Of a stretch of 64,000 nt of DNA, positions 11,924 through 22,399 are shown piece by piece. The DNA lies in assembly GCA_012295275.1 (NCBI GenBank), contig CM022665.1:14736476-14800475 (forward strand), written 5' to 3'. The DNA is from Chrysomallon squamiferum. Its lineage: Eukaryota > Mollusca > Gastropoda > Neomphalida > Peltospiridae. A program made the position numbers and the translations under genes. Each line of letters begins with the position of its first letter. The first letter of the stretch is position 1. The notes beneath the pieces are model-generated. The model had not been told where the DNA came from and made no database searches. It saw only the letters and a program-made list of their open reading frames with translations.

Positions 11924-12218
11924 CAGGTACCAAATCATTTATCCGGCAAATATGGGACAGGAGATTATCCGGATTCTCAGTTTTCCGGTTTTCAGGACCA
12001 AGTCTTAATATTTACTTAAAATATAAAATAAACTATGAAAAGTCAAGAATGAAATTGTATTTAACAAATCTGAGTTTTTAAAATGTTATTATTATTATAA
12101 TTTTTTGTTGTTATTCTTGGGTTTATTATTTGGTAATGTATTTCTTTTCTTTTCTTTTCTTTTCTTTTCTTTTTCAACGACCAGTTTTCTGGAACCCGGG
12201 TAAATGATCTGGTGCCGG
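11924..12218. mobile_element. pogo/Tigger-like miniature element
   Basis: A 295-bp element has inverted ends: left CAGGTACCAAATCATTTATCCGG, right (reversed) CCGGCACCAGATCATTTACC CGG, with only four differences over ~24 bases. It is flanked by TA on both sides (11922-11923 and 12219-12220). TTATCCGG and TTTTCCGG sub-terminal motifs repeat inside the left end, resembling pogo/Tigger family termini. A (TTTTC)n tract at 12141-12173 lies near the right end. No transposase frame remains. Confidence 0.78.
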
Positions 12219-12224
12219 TATTAA

Positions 12225-12690
12225 CATATGTATAATGTAATAATAATTATAATAATAGTATCAAACATGGTAAGCTGTTACATGAGCTATTTGTATTTCA
12301 CATTGTTTATCAGTTTAAATATTTTGTGTTTCTTCATAAATAAAACCATTTCAGTTCACTGTATTCTGATTAGGGTTCAAGCACATAATCAAGGACCTGT
12401 TTTCAAAAATGCTCATCCTGAGAGTATTAGTTTTCGTATTTACCATGAATATATCAATACACACTAATACGCACATAATCCACAGAAATACACATACACG
12501 CACACACACATCACACATACATACATACATACATACATACATGCATTCATGCACACACACAATCATAAATCCCAGAGGCCTCAACAAGAACTTCAATAGA
12601 TACAAATAACAGCCACAAACTTTTTCACATTAATTTTAAATGCAGAAAGAGAAAGAAAAAAAGAAGCAAACATGTACAAATTTTTCATCA
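12225..12690. other. AT-rich DNA with a CA/CATA patch
   Basis: CA repeats and CATA tetramers occupy 12480-12560. No gene recognised. Confidence 0.6.
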
Positions 12691-12696
12691 GTAAGT

Positions 12697-12812
12697 TTAT
12701 TCGGTACATGTTTCAGCATCCTCCGGTTCCTGCAGTTTATCTTCAAGTTGATCTGAGCCGATTTCATCTTGGAAGTAAAAATGCCCGCCGTTAGGATCCG
12801 TGAATGCCAAAA
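12697..12812 (-). CDS. Candidate terminal exon, unknown protein
   Basis: Read on the minus strand, an AG acceptor at 12813-12814 opens a frame of 37 codons ending in TAA. The peptide begins LAFTDPNGGHFYFQDE and continues with an acidic tail ending DAETCTE. The stop codon is embedded in an AATAAA hexamer (12696-12701), as if cleavage followed at once. The block is unique and GC-richer than its flanks, and the other frames are closed early. I do not recognise the protein. The polypyrimidine tract is weak and an open frame this long is not rare by chance, so this is only a candidate. It joins in phase to 14398-14526. Confidence 0.25.
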
Positions 12813-12833
12813 CTGAACATTGTAACAGGCACG

Positions 12834-12843
12834 CTGTCAATCA
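12834..12843 (-). promoter_or_regulatory. PBX-MEIS type decamer TGATTGACAG
   Basis: An exact match on the minus strand, about 20 bases beyond the candidate exon at 12697-12812. The same decamer occurs at 31408 and 58475. Function is inferred from the motif alone. Confidence 0.3.
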
Positions 12844-12849
12844 ACGATC

Positions 12850-13960
12850 AAGTCTGTTTTGTATAATGGAACGCGACAATTCTTTCAGTACCAGTAAGCA
12901 ATTCTAACTAGATACTGTATCATGTTACTAATAACAGTGGTAGTGGTGGTTGTGGTGGTAGTAGTAGTACTATTAGTAGTAAGAAGAAGAAGAAGAGGGA
13001 TAACAACAACAACAGCAAAAACAACAACAACCAAGTAAGTTAGTTTGAAAAAAGTTTACAAAAGATGTTAAAAACTCAAGCTTCCTATATTATATATGAA
13101 ATATTTTCTGTATTTATATTCTTCCAGGATTTATTCTGAAATAAAGCATTTTTATTATTTAGATGTTTTCGTCATCATCATCATCATCATCATCATCATC
13201 AACATCATTGTAAATAATATATTTTATTTATTTTCTGCATGTATGTTGTTTTTTTGTGGGTTTTTTTTGTGTGTGTGAGAAAGGCAGTTATAATATGAAA
13301 CACGAACATATCATTTTCTGCACTAAATTTATGCTTTTGTATGTTGTGTATCATTTTGAACACTATATCTACATATTTGATTCTCTTCATAATTATGTCG
13401 CAACAAAATGCTTAGATTTTTCTGTGTTTAGTGATTATCTTGCATGTAAATGCACGTCGTAACGTCCCATATAGCATGGTTCCAGCGTGGGTTAGACGGA
13501 GGGCGAAAATCGTATGCTCCAGTTCTCAGTAACGGCATCGGGTTTCACAACGAAAAGGTTCTCGGGTTTACAAGCCATTTTACCTGTCTGTCAAATTTAC
13601 TCTAATATACAGCGGCATATCCACATAGAGAGCAACAAAAAAAGAAAAAAAAAAAAATGTTCTCGGTTTTTTTTTTGGTTTTTTTTTCTTGTTCTTTAGT
13701 TTCTATTTCCTTCTGTTTCCGTAACGGAGAAAATTTTAATATATTTTTTTTACATCTATGTAATATTTTAACTGGTTGTTTACTTCAAACTACGACGTGT
13801 TAAAGGATAAAAAAAAATTAAAATTAAAGTAGATGCACAATTTTTTATTTCAAAGATAGCTGAAAATATTTTTCATTGTCGTTCTTTACTGTATCAAGTA
13901 AAATTATACGAGACCATTGTAAAGACCATTCTAATTCAAGACGTATGTGTGTGTGTGAAG

Positions 13961-14008
<48 letters not shown>

Positions 14009-14395
14009 TTCTTCTTCTTTTCTGGATATGATGCAAACCATCGATCTAAAATTCTTTTTGGAATATTTATATGAAACACTCAAGTAACAAAAGTAACGAC
14101 ATCTTAAAATCAAAGACTGGATCCACACTTTCACACAACTTCCAGAAAGGTGCTCTCTAGACTATTGCAGCTGTAAGTCTGGATTCCACTTTTTATTTCC
14201 TCTCTTCGTTTTATGCTGATAGCAACGGTAAAACTAACAATTACTGTTACCCAGAAAACGTGATCCCGTCCTCACTATGTTAATCAGCAAACAACTATAT
14301 ACAACCACTGCCGACATGGACAATTAAATTTTATGTTTCGCTTGCATGTTGTTCGGGCCACTATCCTTGTTTTCTTCACTGAAGAAGACAAAGCT
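12850..14395. other. Intergenic (or intronic) DNA with simple repeats
   Basis: GTG/GTA and AAG/AAC triplets at 12940-13030, (ATC)n at 13166-13206, poly-T of ~45 at 13963-14007. At 13496-13588 a minus-strand 31-codon frame, CAG/GT... MACKPENLFVVKPDAVTENW..., ends in TAA and would also join the candidate exon at 14398 in phase, so it could be an alternative last exon. Evidence for that is thin. Confidence 0.4.
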
Positions 14396-14397
14396 AC

Positions 14398-14526
14398 CGC
14401 GGTGCTCTTGTTCTTGGGGCGTCAGAGTTGGATAAGAAATAAGACGTAGATCAATGAGAGTGGATCGTCTAAACTTCGGACGTGTTTGCCAATCTGAAAG
14501 GCGGATATTAGCGATGAATCCGCCTC
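14398..14526 (-). CDS. Candidate internal exon, unknown protein
   Basis: On the minus strand, TTACATTAATACAG forms an acceptor before 14526 and GCG/GTAGCT a donor after 14398. An alternative donor, TCA/GTGAAG, follows 14380. The 42 intervening codons have a protein-like mixed composition, including NIRLSDWQTRPKFRRSTLID and PTLTPQEQEHR. Either donor leaves one base, which completes a codon with the two bases opening the candidate exon at 12812 (GTT or ATT). The surrounding island is unique and close to 45% GC by eye. No family is recognised and no upstream exon was found with confidence. The alternative is a conserved non-coding element. Confidence 0.25.
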
Positions 14527-14529
14527 CTG

Positions 14530-14734
14530 TATTAATGTAATTAAGCGTGATTTACATCGGCAATTTTATGTAACAGTAATATGCGCCACTGATCAATTAT
14601 TTATATCCTTCGGCAAGCGCTGCGAGTATTTTTTTCGTCCTTTAACCTCGCGTATATTTATCTGTTTGTTCCATAAATCAACCGCGCGCTGTGTTTTAAT
14701 TAATAAACCACGTGTTCACAGTGCCTGCGATAAA

Positions 14735-14760
<26 letters not shown>
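14530..14760. other. Unique island, homeodomain-like sites
   Basis: Contains TATTAATGTAATTAAGCGTG near 14539 and GATCAATTATTTATA near 14591. Non-repetitive and continuous with the candidate exon island at 14400-14526, so the whole of 14400-14640 may instead be a conserved non-coding element. Confidence 0.3.

Positions 14761-14765
<5 letters not shown>

Positions 14766-14829
<64 letters not shown>
14766..14829. repeat. (CT)n microsatellite
   Basis: 64 bases of pure CT, capable of triplex formation. Confidence 0.95.
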
Positions 14830-14832
<3 letters not shown>

Positions 14833-14980
14833 TCTGTATTTTAACATACTGTGCGCCATCTTAAGAATACAGTCTACTGTGTTATTATTATTAAAAAAAA
14901 AATTCTTCTTTTGACTTAAAAAGATCCCTTGCTGTTGATTGGAAATCGCACGATGTTGCAGTTTCAACTCTGGTTATCTC

Positions 14981-15066
14981 TGAGGTCTTCAACCATGTAC
15001 CTTAAAACCATATACACGGTGATTAAGTGTTGAGTGTGTCGTTAAATGAACATATGTATTTCTTTA
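14981..15066 (+). repeat. Fragment resembling the 3' part of a mollusc SINE-like repeat
   Basis: The segment with GTCTTCAACCATGTACCTTA, then ATTAAGTGTTGAGTGTGTCG and TTAAATGAACATA resembles the tail of a dispersed repeat I remember from many mollusc sequences (GTGTTGAGTGCGTCGTTAAAT form). The identification rests on recall rather than on another copy of this tail in the window. Confidence 0.4.
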
Positions 15067-15069
15067 ACT

Positions 15070-15717
15070 TTAATCTGTAACTGACCTTTGCTGTTCTCTG
15101 ACTCTTAAGACTGCTATGACAAGATATCATCCCGTAACCCGCAGTGCTAACAGTTCTGTGAATCGGTAAAATATTATAAGTCCAGCGTTTTAGAACATGA
15201 TGGCCCGATATCCAAAGTTTTAATGGTGTTTTCTTTTACGACGAAAATGTTAGATCTGTTACACTAAACATATTACATCTTTGTTGCGATATACAAAGTA
15301 GAATCTAGAACTACCGCTCGATCCCCAGACCAGTCAGGCTCGAGTTCCACGAGGTGACCACTACTCCGTCGCTAATATTCAGCCAGATGTTCACTTCAGT
15401 TAAAGGCTACCGAAAACGATTTCATGCTGTTTGGTTTCGAATTGTGTTTACTGAATGGGGAATTGTTTCATTTACAGAGCTACGCACGCATGGACAGTCC
15501 TGTAATTTTCTTTATTAGATTTAAGATATTGGAGACTGATTAGAACAGAGAAGTCTCATAATCAAGTTGTTAGAAAGTATTTTTAAAACTGCAGATATTA
15601 CTCATATCGTAGGAAGCTATTTAAATCCAGGGTGTAGAACGACAGAACAACTGTAACAACAACAACAACAACTACATTATTACTACTATTTATTTATTTT
15701 AAATTTTATAATTATTA

Positions 15718-15753
<36 letters not shown>

Positions 15754-16740
15754 GCTTTTGTTTTTGTTTGTTTGTTTTCTTTTTCTGAAAACTTATTTAC
15801 ACACATCAGTTTATGCAAAATTTACATTATGTTAATCATGTTTATTTTAACTTTATATTTATTTACTGATGCCAGTGTTATTTATTAAACTAACAAATTG
15901 TGTTAATTTAATATATATATATATATATATTTTTTTTTTGTATTTTTTTAAATTTTAATTTTAATTATTTTTATCCAGATATTGAAAGTGTTTGTCTAAG
16001 ATGTACACGCTTGAACATTCAGTGGATGCCAGTACGTTTTCATTGATTCACACTGAGCTATTTCACCAACTGATCACCACTACTGAGTAAGAAGTACAGA
16101 TTATCATTTTCTTAACGGACTTAGTCCATTGGCCGCCATCTACGATAGTTATAGTACATTTACCGTATTTAAGTATAGTACATTTACAGTATTTATTGGA
16201 ATAACTATAAAAATGTTCAGAATTCAGGTCGTATAGCCAGTCACGTGAGCTTTTAGCTAATCGGAAGACATTTTCTTCATATATCTGTTTTATTGACCAC
16301 ATACCCGTAACTAACCGCAATGTTCCCATCATTCCATTAACTTATATTTCTTTTGTTTTGTTTTATTCGCCTAATTACGTTCCAAACATTAAAATTAATG
16401 GGTCCTTTTTATTTTTAATTTTTTATTGTTGACGGTAAAGAATTCAATTAAGAAGAACGAATATATTGATCATGTTTAATAATTTAAATCTCTACGTTTT
16501 TTTCACGTGTCCTGTAGCGATAAATTTTCGTCTGACATACAGTCTACAGGATAATGAATGCGGGAATCTAACACGTTCTGAAAACGCGGCAGAAATAGAC
16601 GGAGAGATGTCCCTTTCACATAAAAACACCCACAGTGCGGGCGATTTAGTGCCATGCGTTCGAGGCTGCTTAGTGGTCTCTTATAGTTCTAAGGTCATAT
16701 ACAGATTCCAGTCAGAGGTAAATAACACATCAACATATTT
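15070..16740. other. Intergenic DNA
   Basis: Unique GC-richer patch at 15300-15420, whose minus strand reads GGAGTAGTGGTCACCTCGTG then GAACTCGAGCC, faintly like pol III A and B boxes of a tRNA-derived SINE. (ATT)n lies at 15718-15753 and (AT)n at 15911-15930. A minus-strand 89-codon frame at 16063-16332 has no recognised domain. Confidence 0.4.
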
Positions 16741-16777
16741 ATTTCTAAATTTATACAACAAACGTACGTACGTACCT

Positions 16778-16962
16778 ACATACACACACACACACACACA
16801 CACATACATACATATATACATACATACATGCATAGATACATACATATATGCATACATACATACATTCATACATACATACATATATACATACATACATACA
16901 TACATATATACATAACAGTATACACACAAACTTTCTTTCATAATACCATTTATTATTTTTCA

Positions 16963-16998
<36 letters not shown>

Positions 16999-17000
16999 CA
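16778..17000. repeat. CA and CATA tandem arrays
   Basis: (CA)n at 16782-16803, CATA/TATG-type tetramers to 16915, then (CA)n at 16971-17000. Long open frames here encode only Tyr-Ile-His-Thr repeats and are artefacts. Confidence 0.9.
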
Positions 17001-17004
17001 CACA

Positions 17005-17153
17005 CAAAGAAAAAACGGTTAAAATTACGACAAACCTCGCCTTTGTTCTATAATCTATTAGCTTTATTATTATTCCTAACGATAAACTTTAACACAACAC
17101 AACACCTTGTCAGTCGATTAGATTTATTGTATTTATAGTATAGTATTATATAT

Positions 17154-17186
<33 letters not shown>

Positions 17187-17640
17187 TATTAAAAAAGAAA
17201 CAAAGAAAAGAAATAGGAAAAACTAACAAGCAAAAAAAAAAAAAAAAATCTTTGTTTATTTATTTAGGTTAGCATTTGAAAGATTCCTCAGATGTGACAG
17301 CAGTACTATACTTCAAGTAGAGGTACATGTGCGTGTGTTTGTGTATGTGTGTTTTCGTGTGTGTGTTTGTATATATGTATGTACATGTGTATGTATATGT
17401 GTATGCATGTGTATATTTATGTGTTTGTGAGTATTTAGAACTGAATACTCTCTGTCTTATGTACGTCTGGTTAGACTCTGCATGCAGACAATATTTAGGT
17501 TAGCACTGGCACAAGAGGACGAAGTCCAGTCACGACCTCACAAACGTCACATGCCGCTGACAAGACTCGAACGTGTGGAACACATTCGCCCGCACTCCGC
17601 ACTCAGTTCATATATATACACACACCTTATCACATGCGCA
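17005..17640. other. AT-rich DNA with short repeats
   Basis: CATA tetramers at 17155-17180, poly-A near 17232, GT/GTAT patch at 17335-17430. No gene recognised. Confidence 0.6.
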
Positions 17641-17646
17641 AATATA

Positions 17647-17881
17647 CAGGGTGTCCATAAAGTCTGGGTACTTGGGGAATTTTACTATGTTATTGATTTA
17701 TGTTATTTTTCTTACCCAGATCGAATGATGGCTCTGTCTAAAGAAGAAAGAATCGAGTTGGTACTCTTAAGTGGACGAGAAGGATGGTCTTATCGCAAAG
17801 TTGCAGAAGAATTCAACCTTAGACACCCTAATAGACAACCTATTTATTTTACTTATGTACCCAGACTTTGTGGACATCCTG
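17647..17881 (+). mobile_element. Mariner-type miniature transposon (deletion derivative)
   Basis: A 235-bp element is bounded by 25-bp terminal inverted repeats, 17647-17671 and 17857-17881, which differ at two positions. Each starts CAGGNTGTCCA and ends TCTGGGTAC. Both ends sit in TATA, giving a TA target duplication as in the IS630/Tc1/mariner superfamily. Inside, on the same strand, codons 17725-17844 remain open and encode MMALSKEERIELVLLSGREG followed by WSYRKVAEEFNLRHPNRQPI, typical of the N-terminal helix-turn-helix DNA-binding segment of such transposases. The catalytic domain is missing, so this looks like an internally deleted copy of an autonomous element mobilised in trans. Confidence 0.88.
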
Positions 17882-17886
17882 TATAA
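17725..17886 (+). pseudogene. Truncated transposase N-terminus (helix-turn-helix only)
   Basis: Forty recognisable residues of a Tc1/mariner-type transposase DNA-binding domain run from the tandem ATG codons at 17725 to ~17844. The frame then continues through the right inverted repeat and stops at 17884-17886. The DD[E/D] catalytic region is absent, so no transposition activity is possible. If expressed, the peptide might still bind element ends; that is speculation. Confidence 0.75.
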
Positions 17887-17889
17887 TTC

Positions 17890-19005
17890 ATTTAGACATG
17901 TATTTTATTTATTTATTTATTTTTAGGTCAAGAATTATTAATTTATTATATTTATTTCGTTTGTTTGTTTGTTTGTTTGTTTGTTTGTTAGTTTTAGTTA
18001 GTTAGTTATTTTGTTTTATTATTATTATTTTTTTTTTTTTTCATTTTATGTTTAACCAGTAATGTATTCATTATCTGTTTTAACTATAAAAATGTGAACT
18101 GCATTCATACTAGTGTTTTTACGATGTTTTTTCTTTTACGGATATAACGACTGTCGGCGGAGTTCATTCCGTTGCATTGCGGCCATCAGCGGGATTTTGT
18201 AAGACCCTGTTTGGTGTTGCTTATTTACCAGTTTTAGAAGATAAATACAAATATCGAAAATGAAAAAAAAAAAAAAAAAAAAAAAATTAAAAAATCATAT
18301 AAATTTAAAAAAAAAAAAAAAAAAAATGATAGTAGCAAAGAAAGTTATAATAATAATAAAAAATATTAGAAAGCATCTGTATAGTTTCAACGCAATAAGT
18401 AAATTATGGGACATTGTGTGATTTTTTAAATATACAAATAAGTTTTGGCTTGAGAACCCATTTTGGGCCTCAACAAAAGTGTCATAAAATTTAACTTGTG
18501 TCAATCGATAGACATTGAATCACAGTGTGAAACAGACGAGTTCAGCGCGACATTGCAAAGGTTACAAATATTGTACTTAAATTACAAAAGAATTAAAATT
18601 TGGAGTAAAGGGGAAAAAAACAAATTAGAAATCACAAAAGAGAAAGTTTTACAGTTAAAAAAAAAAATAAAAAAAAATAAAAGTGATAAACAACACAGAA
18701 ATGAATAAAATCAAACCACATAAACAATATTACAACTCTCCCTCTCATTCTTTCTCTAACTATTTCACTATCTCATTCTTTTTCATTATTTCTCTCATTC
18801 ATTCATTCATTATCTCCCTCTTTCACTCACTCTCACACTCTCATTCTTTCAATCTCTCTCACACTTTCTCTCACTCTCTTCCATACTCTCATTCTCTTAC
18901 TCTCTGTGTGTGTGTGTGTCTGTCTCTGTCTCTCTGATGCACTGCTGTCGATCACAATAATCTGTATTTAAAAATAATCCTATCACACTAAATATTTTAA
19001 ATCGA
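17890..19005. other. Simple-sequence-rich intergenic DNA
   Basis: TTTA at 17902-17925, (GTTT)n at 17959-17988, poly-A at 18261-18286 and 18308-18326, TCTCA-rich pyrimidine block at 18735-18905 and GT/CT at 18905-18935. A small GC-richer patch at 18125-18200 is unique. Confidence 0.7.
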
Positions 19006-19007
19006 TT

Positions 19008-19042
19008 TACAGAGGTGACCGTTATACACAGGTTTCACTGTA
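19008..19042. mobile_element. Solo transposon terminus, pogo/Tc1-like
   Basis: GAGGTGACCGTTATACACAG followed by GTTTCACTG ends at TATA. Reversed, this is CAGTGAAACC... after a TA, a pattern I recall from pogo/Tigger-type termini. No matching second end was found nearby, so it is a fragment at best. Confidence 0.35.
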
Positions 19043-19044
19043 TA

Positions 19045-19450
19045 CGAAGTAGTGTGAAAATAGGTTCGCAATAACGTTTCTCGTCAGAGACATAAAACCG
19101 CATCTCATTAAACAACGTCATTATGGGTAATATAAAGAAATAAATCGCGACACTGTTGTGAATGCAGTCCCCTTTTGGTGATTTATTGCGGGTCATGGCG
19201 GCTTGCTGGTGCATGCGTTGAATACGATGTACAGAGCACGGCTCCAGTTTCTACAGCCTCTTTATTTATTATAGGCTAAATTCGCTTCATTTCGATGATG
19301 CTCAAAACAAAATGAAATGCACTGATAAAATATTTATCACGAAGCCATTTATGACTAGGGAAAGTTATTTTTGTTTTGTTGTTGTCGATGTTGGTTTTTT
19401 TTTTTTCCCCTTGCAATTTTAAAAATTTATTTTTTATTTATATTATTCAG
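19045..19450. other. Unique DNA with GC-richer patch
   Basis: The 19140-19250 stretch (GGGTCATGGCGGCTTGCTGG) is unique and carries a short minus-strand frame without recognisable domain. No gene supported. Confidence 0.4.
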
Positions 19451-19458
19451 TCCTTTTT

Positions 19459-19477
19459 TATTATTATTATTATTATT

Positions 19478-19564
<87 letters not shown>

Positions 19565-19620
19565 GTTGTTGTTATTATTATTATTATTATTACTGTTGTT
19601 GGTGGTGGTGGTGGTGCTGG
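19459..19620. repeat. Alternating (ATT)n and (GTT)n array
   Basis: ATT, then GTT x17, ATT, GTT, ATT and finally GGT triplets. The switch between two triplets that differ by one base suggests point mutation followed by expansion. Confidence 0.95.
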
Positions 19621-19848
19621 TGCTACTCTTTTTCTGTCTTTAATTTCACGATCTGTTGTCATCTCGTTTGTTTTTATTTCTAGACAGAAGACTAATGTTG
19701 TGGCATCTCTAACGTTACAGATATGTACCGTTATATCCCATTCAGGAAGTGACGTGTGGCTTGTAAAATTAGAACATTCTGTAATGATTAAAATTCTATC
19801 TAGCTTTTCGGTATCATACCACTAATACTTTCTTACAAAATGTCCCTA

Positions 19849-20318
<470 letters not shown>

Positions 20319-20319
20319 G

Positions 20320-20657
20320 TTCAATACTGATAGAAAGTTTTTATTATTTGCTAATTTTATTTTTTTGCAACACTGGCTGAAAGTTTTTGTTATTTGTTAA
20401 TCTCTGTTTCCTTCAAGGTTGTATGTTGAAGTTTTTTGTTTTAACTGTAATGTAATCCATCTGCCACGTGCAGTTCAAACTATTCACGTATCAGACGTTA
20501 CAAACATGAACAGTGCTAATGTATTAAGTTTGGTTTTCCTCAAGATTTATGGAACGTTTTAGTTATTTGTTAGTTTTGTTTTTCTTCAGGACTGAAAGAA
20601 AGTTTTTGTTATTTGTTGTTTTCTTCAAGAGTGAAGGAAAAATTTTGTTATTTGTTA
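20320..20657 (+). repeat. Decayed tandem repeat, GAAAGTTTTTGTTATTTGTT unit
   Basis: Variants of CTGAAAGAAAGTTTTTGTTA-TTTGTT plus a CTTCAAGA spacer occur at about 20325, 20371, 20419, 20540, 20592 and 20630. Units are ~38-57 bases. The dispersed repeat copy at 20446-20523 sits in the middle of the series. Confidence 0.65.
20446..20523 (+). repeat. Dispersed repeat, copy 1 (mate at 30487)
   Basis: This ~78-bp unit aligns in direct orientation with 30487-30564. The core TTCAAACTATTCACGTATCA is 19 of 20 identical, and the flanking TGTAAT..ATCCAT..ACGTG and AAAC.TG.AC..TG.TA.TGT parts also agree. No inverted ends or target duplication are seen. Family unknown. Confidence 0.55.
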
Positions 20658-21850
20658 CTACTACCACCACCACCACCACTACTACTACTACTTCTAATAC
20701 TACTACCACCACCACCACACTACTACCGATTCTACTACTACCACCACCACCACTACTACTACTTCTAATACTGCTACCACCACCACTACTGATTCTACTA
20801 CCACCACCACCACTACTACTACTAATACTACTACCACCACTACTACTGATTCTACTACTACCACCGCCACCACTACTACTACTACTTCTAATACTACTAC
20901 CACCACCACTACTACTGATTCTACTACCACCACCACCACCACCACTACTACTTCTAATACTACCACCACCACCACTACTACTACTTCTAATACTACTACC
21001 ACCACTACTACTGATTCTACTACCACCACCACCACCACTACTACTTCTAATACTACCACCACCACTACTACTACTACTTCTAATACTACTACCACCACTA
21101 CTACTGATTCTACTACCACCACCACCACCACCACTACTACTTCTAATACCACCACCACCACTACTACTACTACTTCTAATACTACTACCACCACTACTAC
21201 TGATTCTACTACCACCACCACCACCACCACTACTACTTCTAATACTACCACCACCACTACTACTACTACTTCTAATACTACTACCACCACTACTACTGAT
21301 TCTACTACCACCACCACCACCACTACTACTTCTAATACTACCACCACCACTACTACTACTACTTCTAATACTACTACCACCACTACTACTGATTCTACTA
21401 CCACCACCACCACCACTACTACTTCTAATACTACTACTACCACCACCACACTACTACTGATTCTAATACTACTACCACCACTACTACTGATTCTAATACT
21501 ACTACCACCACCACCACTACTACTACTACTTCTAATACTCCTACCACCACCACCGCACTACTACTGATTCTACTACTACCACTATCGTCACCGCTACTAC
21601 TACTACTACTGCTTCCACTACTACTTCTAATACTACTACTACCACCCGCCACCACTACTACTACTACTTCTTCTAATACAACTACTAATATCACCACTAC
21701 TATATATTATATTACTTCCACCACCACCACTCATGTTACTGCTGTTGCCACTTCTATTACTACTACTTCTACAACAACTACTGCTACTACTACTGCTTAC
21801 TCCCCTGAGACTGCTACTACTATTACTGGTATCCTCCCACTTGTTTCACA
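20658..21850. repeat. ACC/ACT triplet array with 93-96 bp higher-order unit
   Basis: The plus strand is almost free of G: ACC and ACT triplets are punctuated by GATTCT and TTCTAAT hexamer-like markers. GATTCT markers at 20917, 21013, 21106, 21202, 21298 and 21391 are 93 or 96 bases apart, so a compound unit expanded in steps of whole triplets. Earlier markers (20728, 20791, 20848) are 57-69 apart. Frames of 303 (plus) and 248 (minus) codons across it are Leu/Pro and Val runs from the periodicity and are not genes. The minus strand is rich in GGT and could form two-tier G-quadruplexes. Confidence 0.92.
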
Positions 21851-21854
21851 TCCT

Positions 21855-22108
21855 ATTTGTCACACACCTCACAACAACCAAGGTCATGGCTAAGTGAAGT
21901 ACTGATCACATATCTTCTACCTAGCAATGATGGACTCATCTTCGACAGATAATAATATTAAGCACATCCCTGTCATAAAAGTATATATATATTCACACAC
22001 ACATATGTACATTCATGTCAATGCCTTATAAATTCATTCATATAACAAATGAATTATATGAATTATAATATCAAATTTATCACATATGAACGATACAAGT
22101 ATCGTTAG
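21855..22108. other. Unique AT-rich DNA
   Basis: Nothing recognisable between the ACC/ACT array and the hAT-like element; an AATTATATGAATTATAAT stretch lies near 22050. Confidence 0.5.
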
Positions 22109-22117
22109 GGCATAGAG

Positions 22118-22389
22118 CAGACATGGGAAACCTTTTTTGAGAAGCGGGCCACATGAGACATGGCTCATCCTCAGGTGGGCCGATGTACTAATTTAGGCGA
22201 TTTTGTGTTTTTACGTAGAGTTTATTTTAAGAAATTTTTCATTTTCATTTACTTCAGGAAATGTTATAATAAAAAATTAAATGTGTTTTAGTATATTAGT
22301 AGACACAAAATAGACTCATTTTATAAAATTTGAATTAACGTTAGCGGGCCACTCAGAAAGCCACGCGGGCCGCAGTTTGCCCACGACTG
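22118..22389. mobile_element. hAT-like miniature element with perfect 8-bp target duplication
   Basis: A 272-bp element is flanked by the identical octamer GCATAGAG (22110-22117 and 22390-22397). Its ends are imperfect inverted repeats, left CAGACATGGGAAACC and right (reversed) CAGTCGTGGGCAAAC, each followed by a GCGGGCC-type block. An 8-bp duplication and CAG...CTG termini are hallmarks of the hAT superfamily. The interior is AT-rich with no transposase frame, so it is non-autonomous. Confidence 0.85.
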
Positions 22390-22399
22390 GCATAGAGTG

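Noticed and set aside
16063-16332. 89-codon minus-strand frame
   Set aside because: Ordinary composition but contains a short direct duplication (AAATGTACTATA twice) and no domain; frames of this length are expected by chance here.
16466-16915. 149-codon frame ending in Tyr-Ile-His-Thr repeats
   Set aside because: The second half is the CATA microsatellite; the first half has no recognisable domain or supported start.
18130-18200. Minus-strand exon-like segment (GSYKIPLMAAMQRNELRRQS)
   Set aside because: Its donor phase does not fit the candidate exon at 14526, and the acceptor is weak.
19371-19825. Leu/Val/Ile-rich frames
   Set aside because: Translation of ATT/GTT triplets.
20703-21449. 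248-codon open frame, minus strand, Val-rich
   Set aside because: Same array read on the other strand; no non-repeat sequence in it.
20549-21460. 303-codon open frame, plus strand, Leu/Pro-rich
   Set aside because: It spans the ACC/ACT array; its repeats follow from the triplet period, and the opposite strand is equally open as poly-Val.
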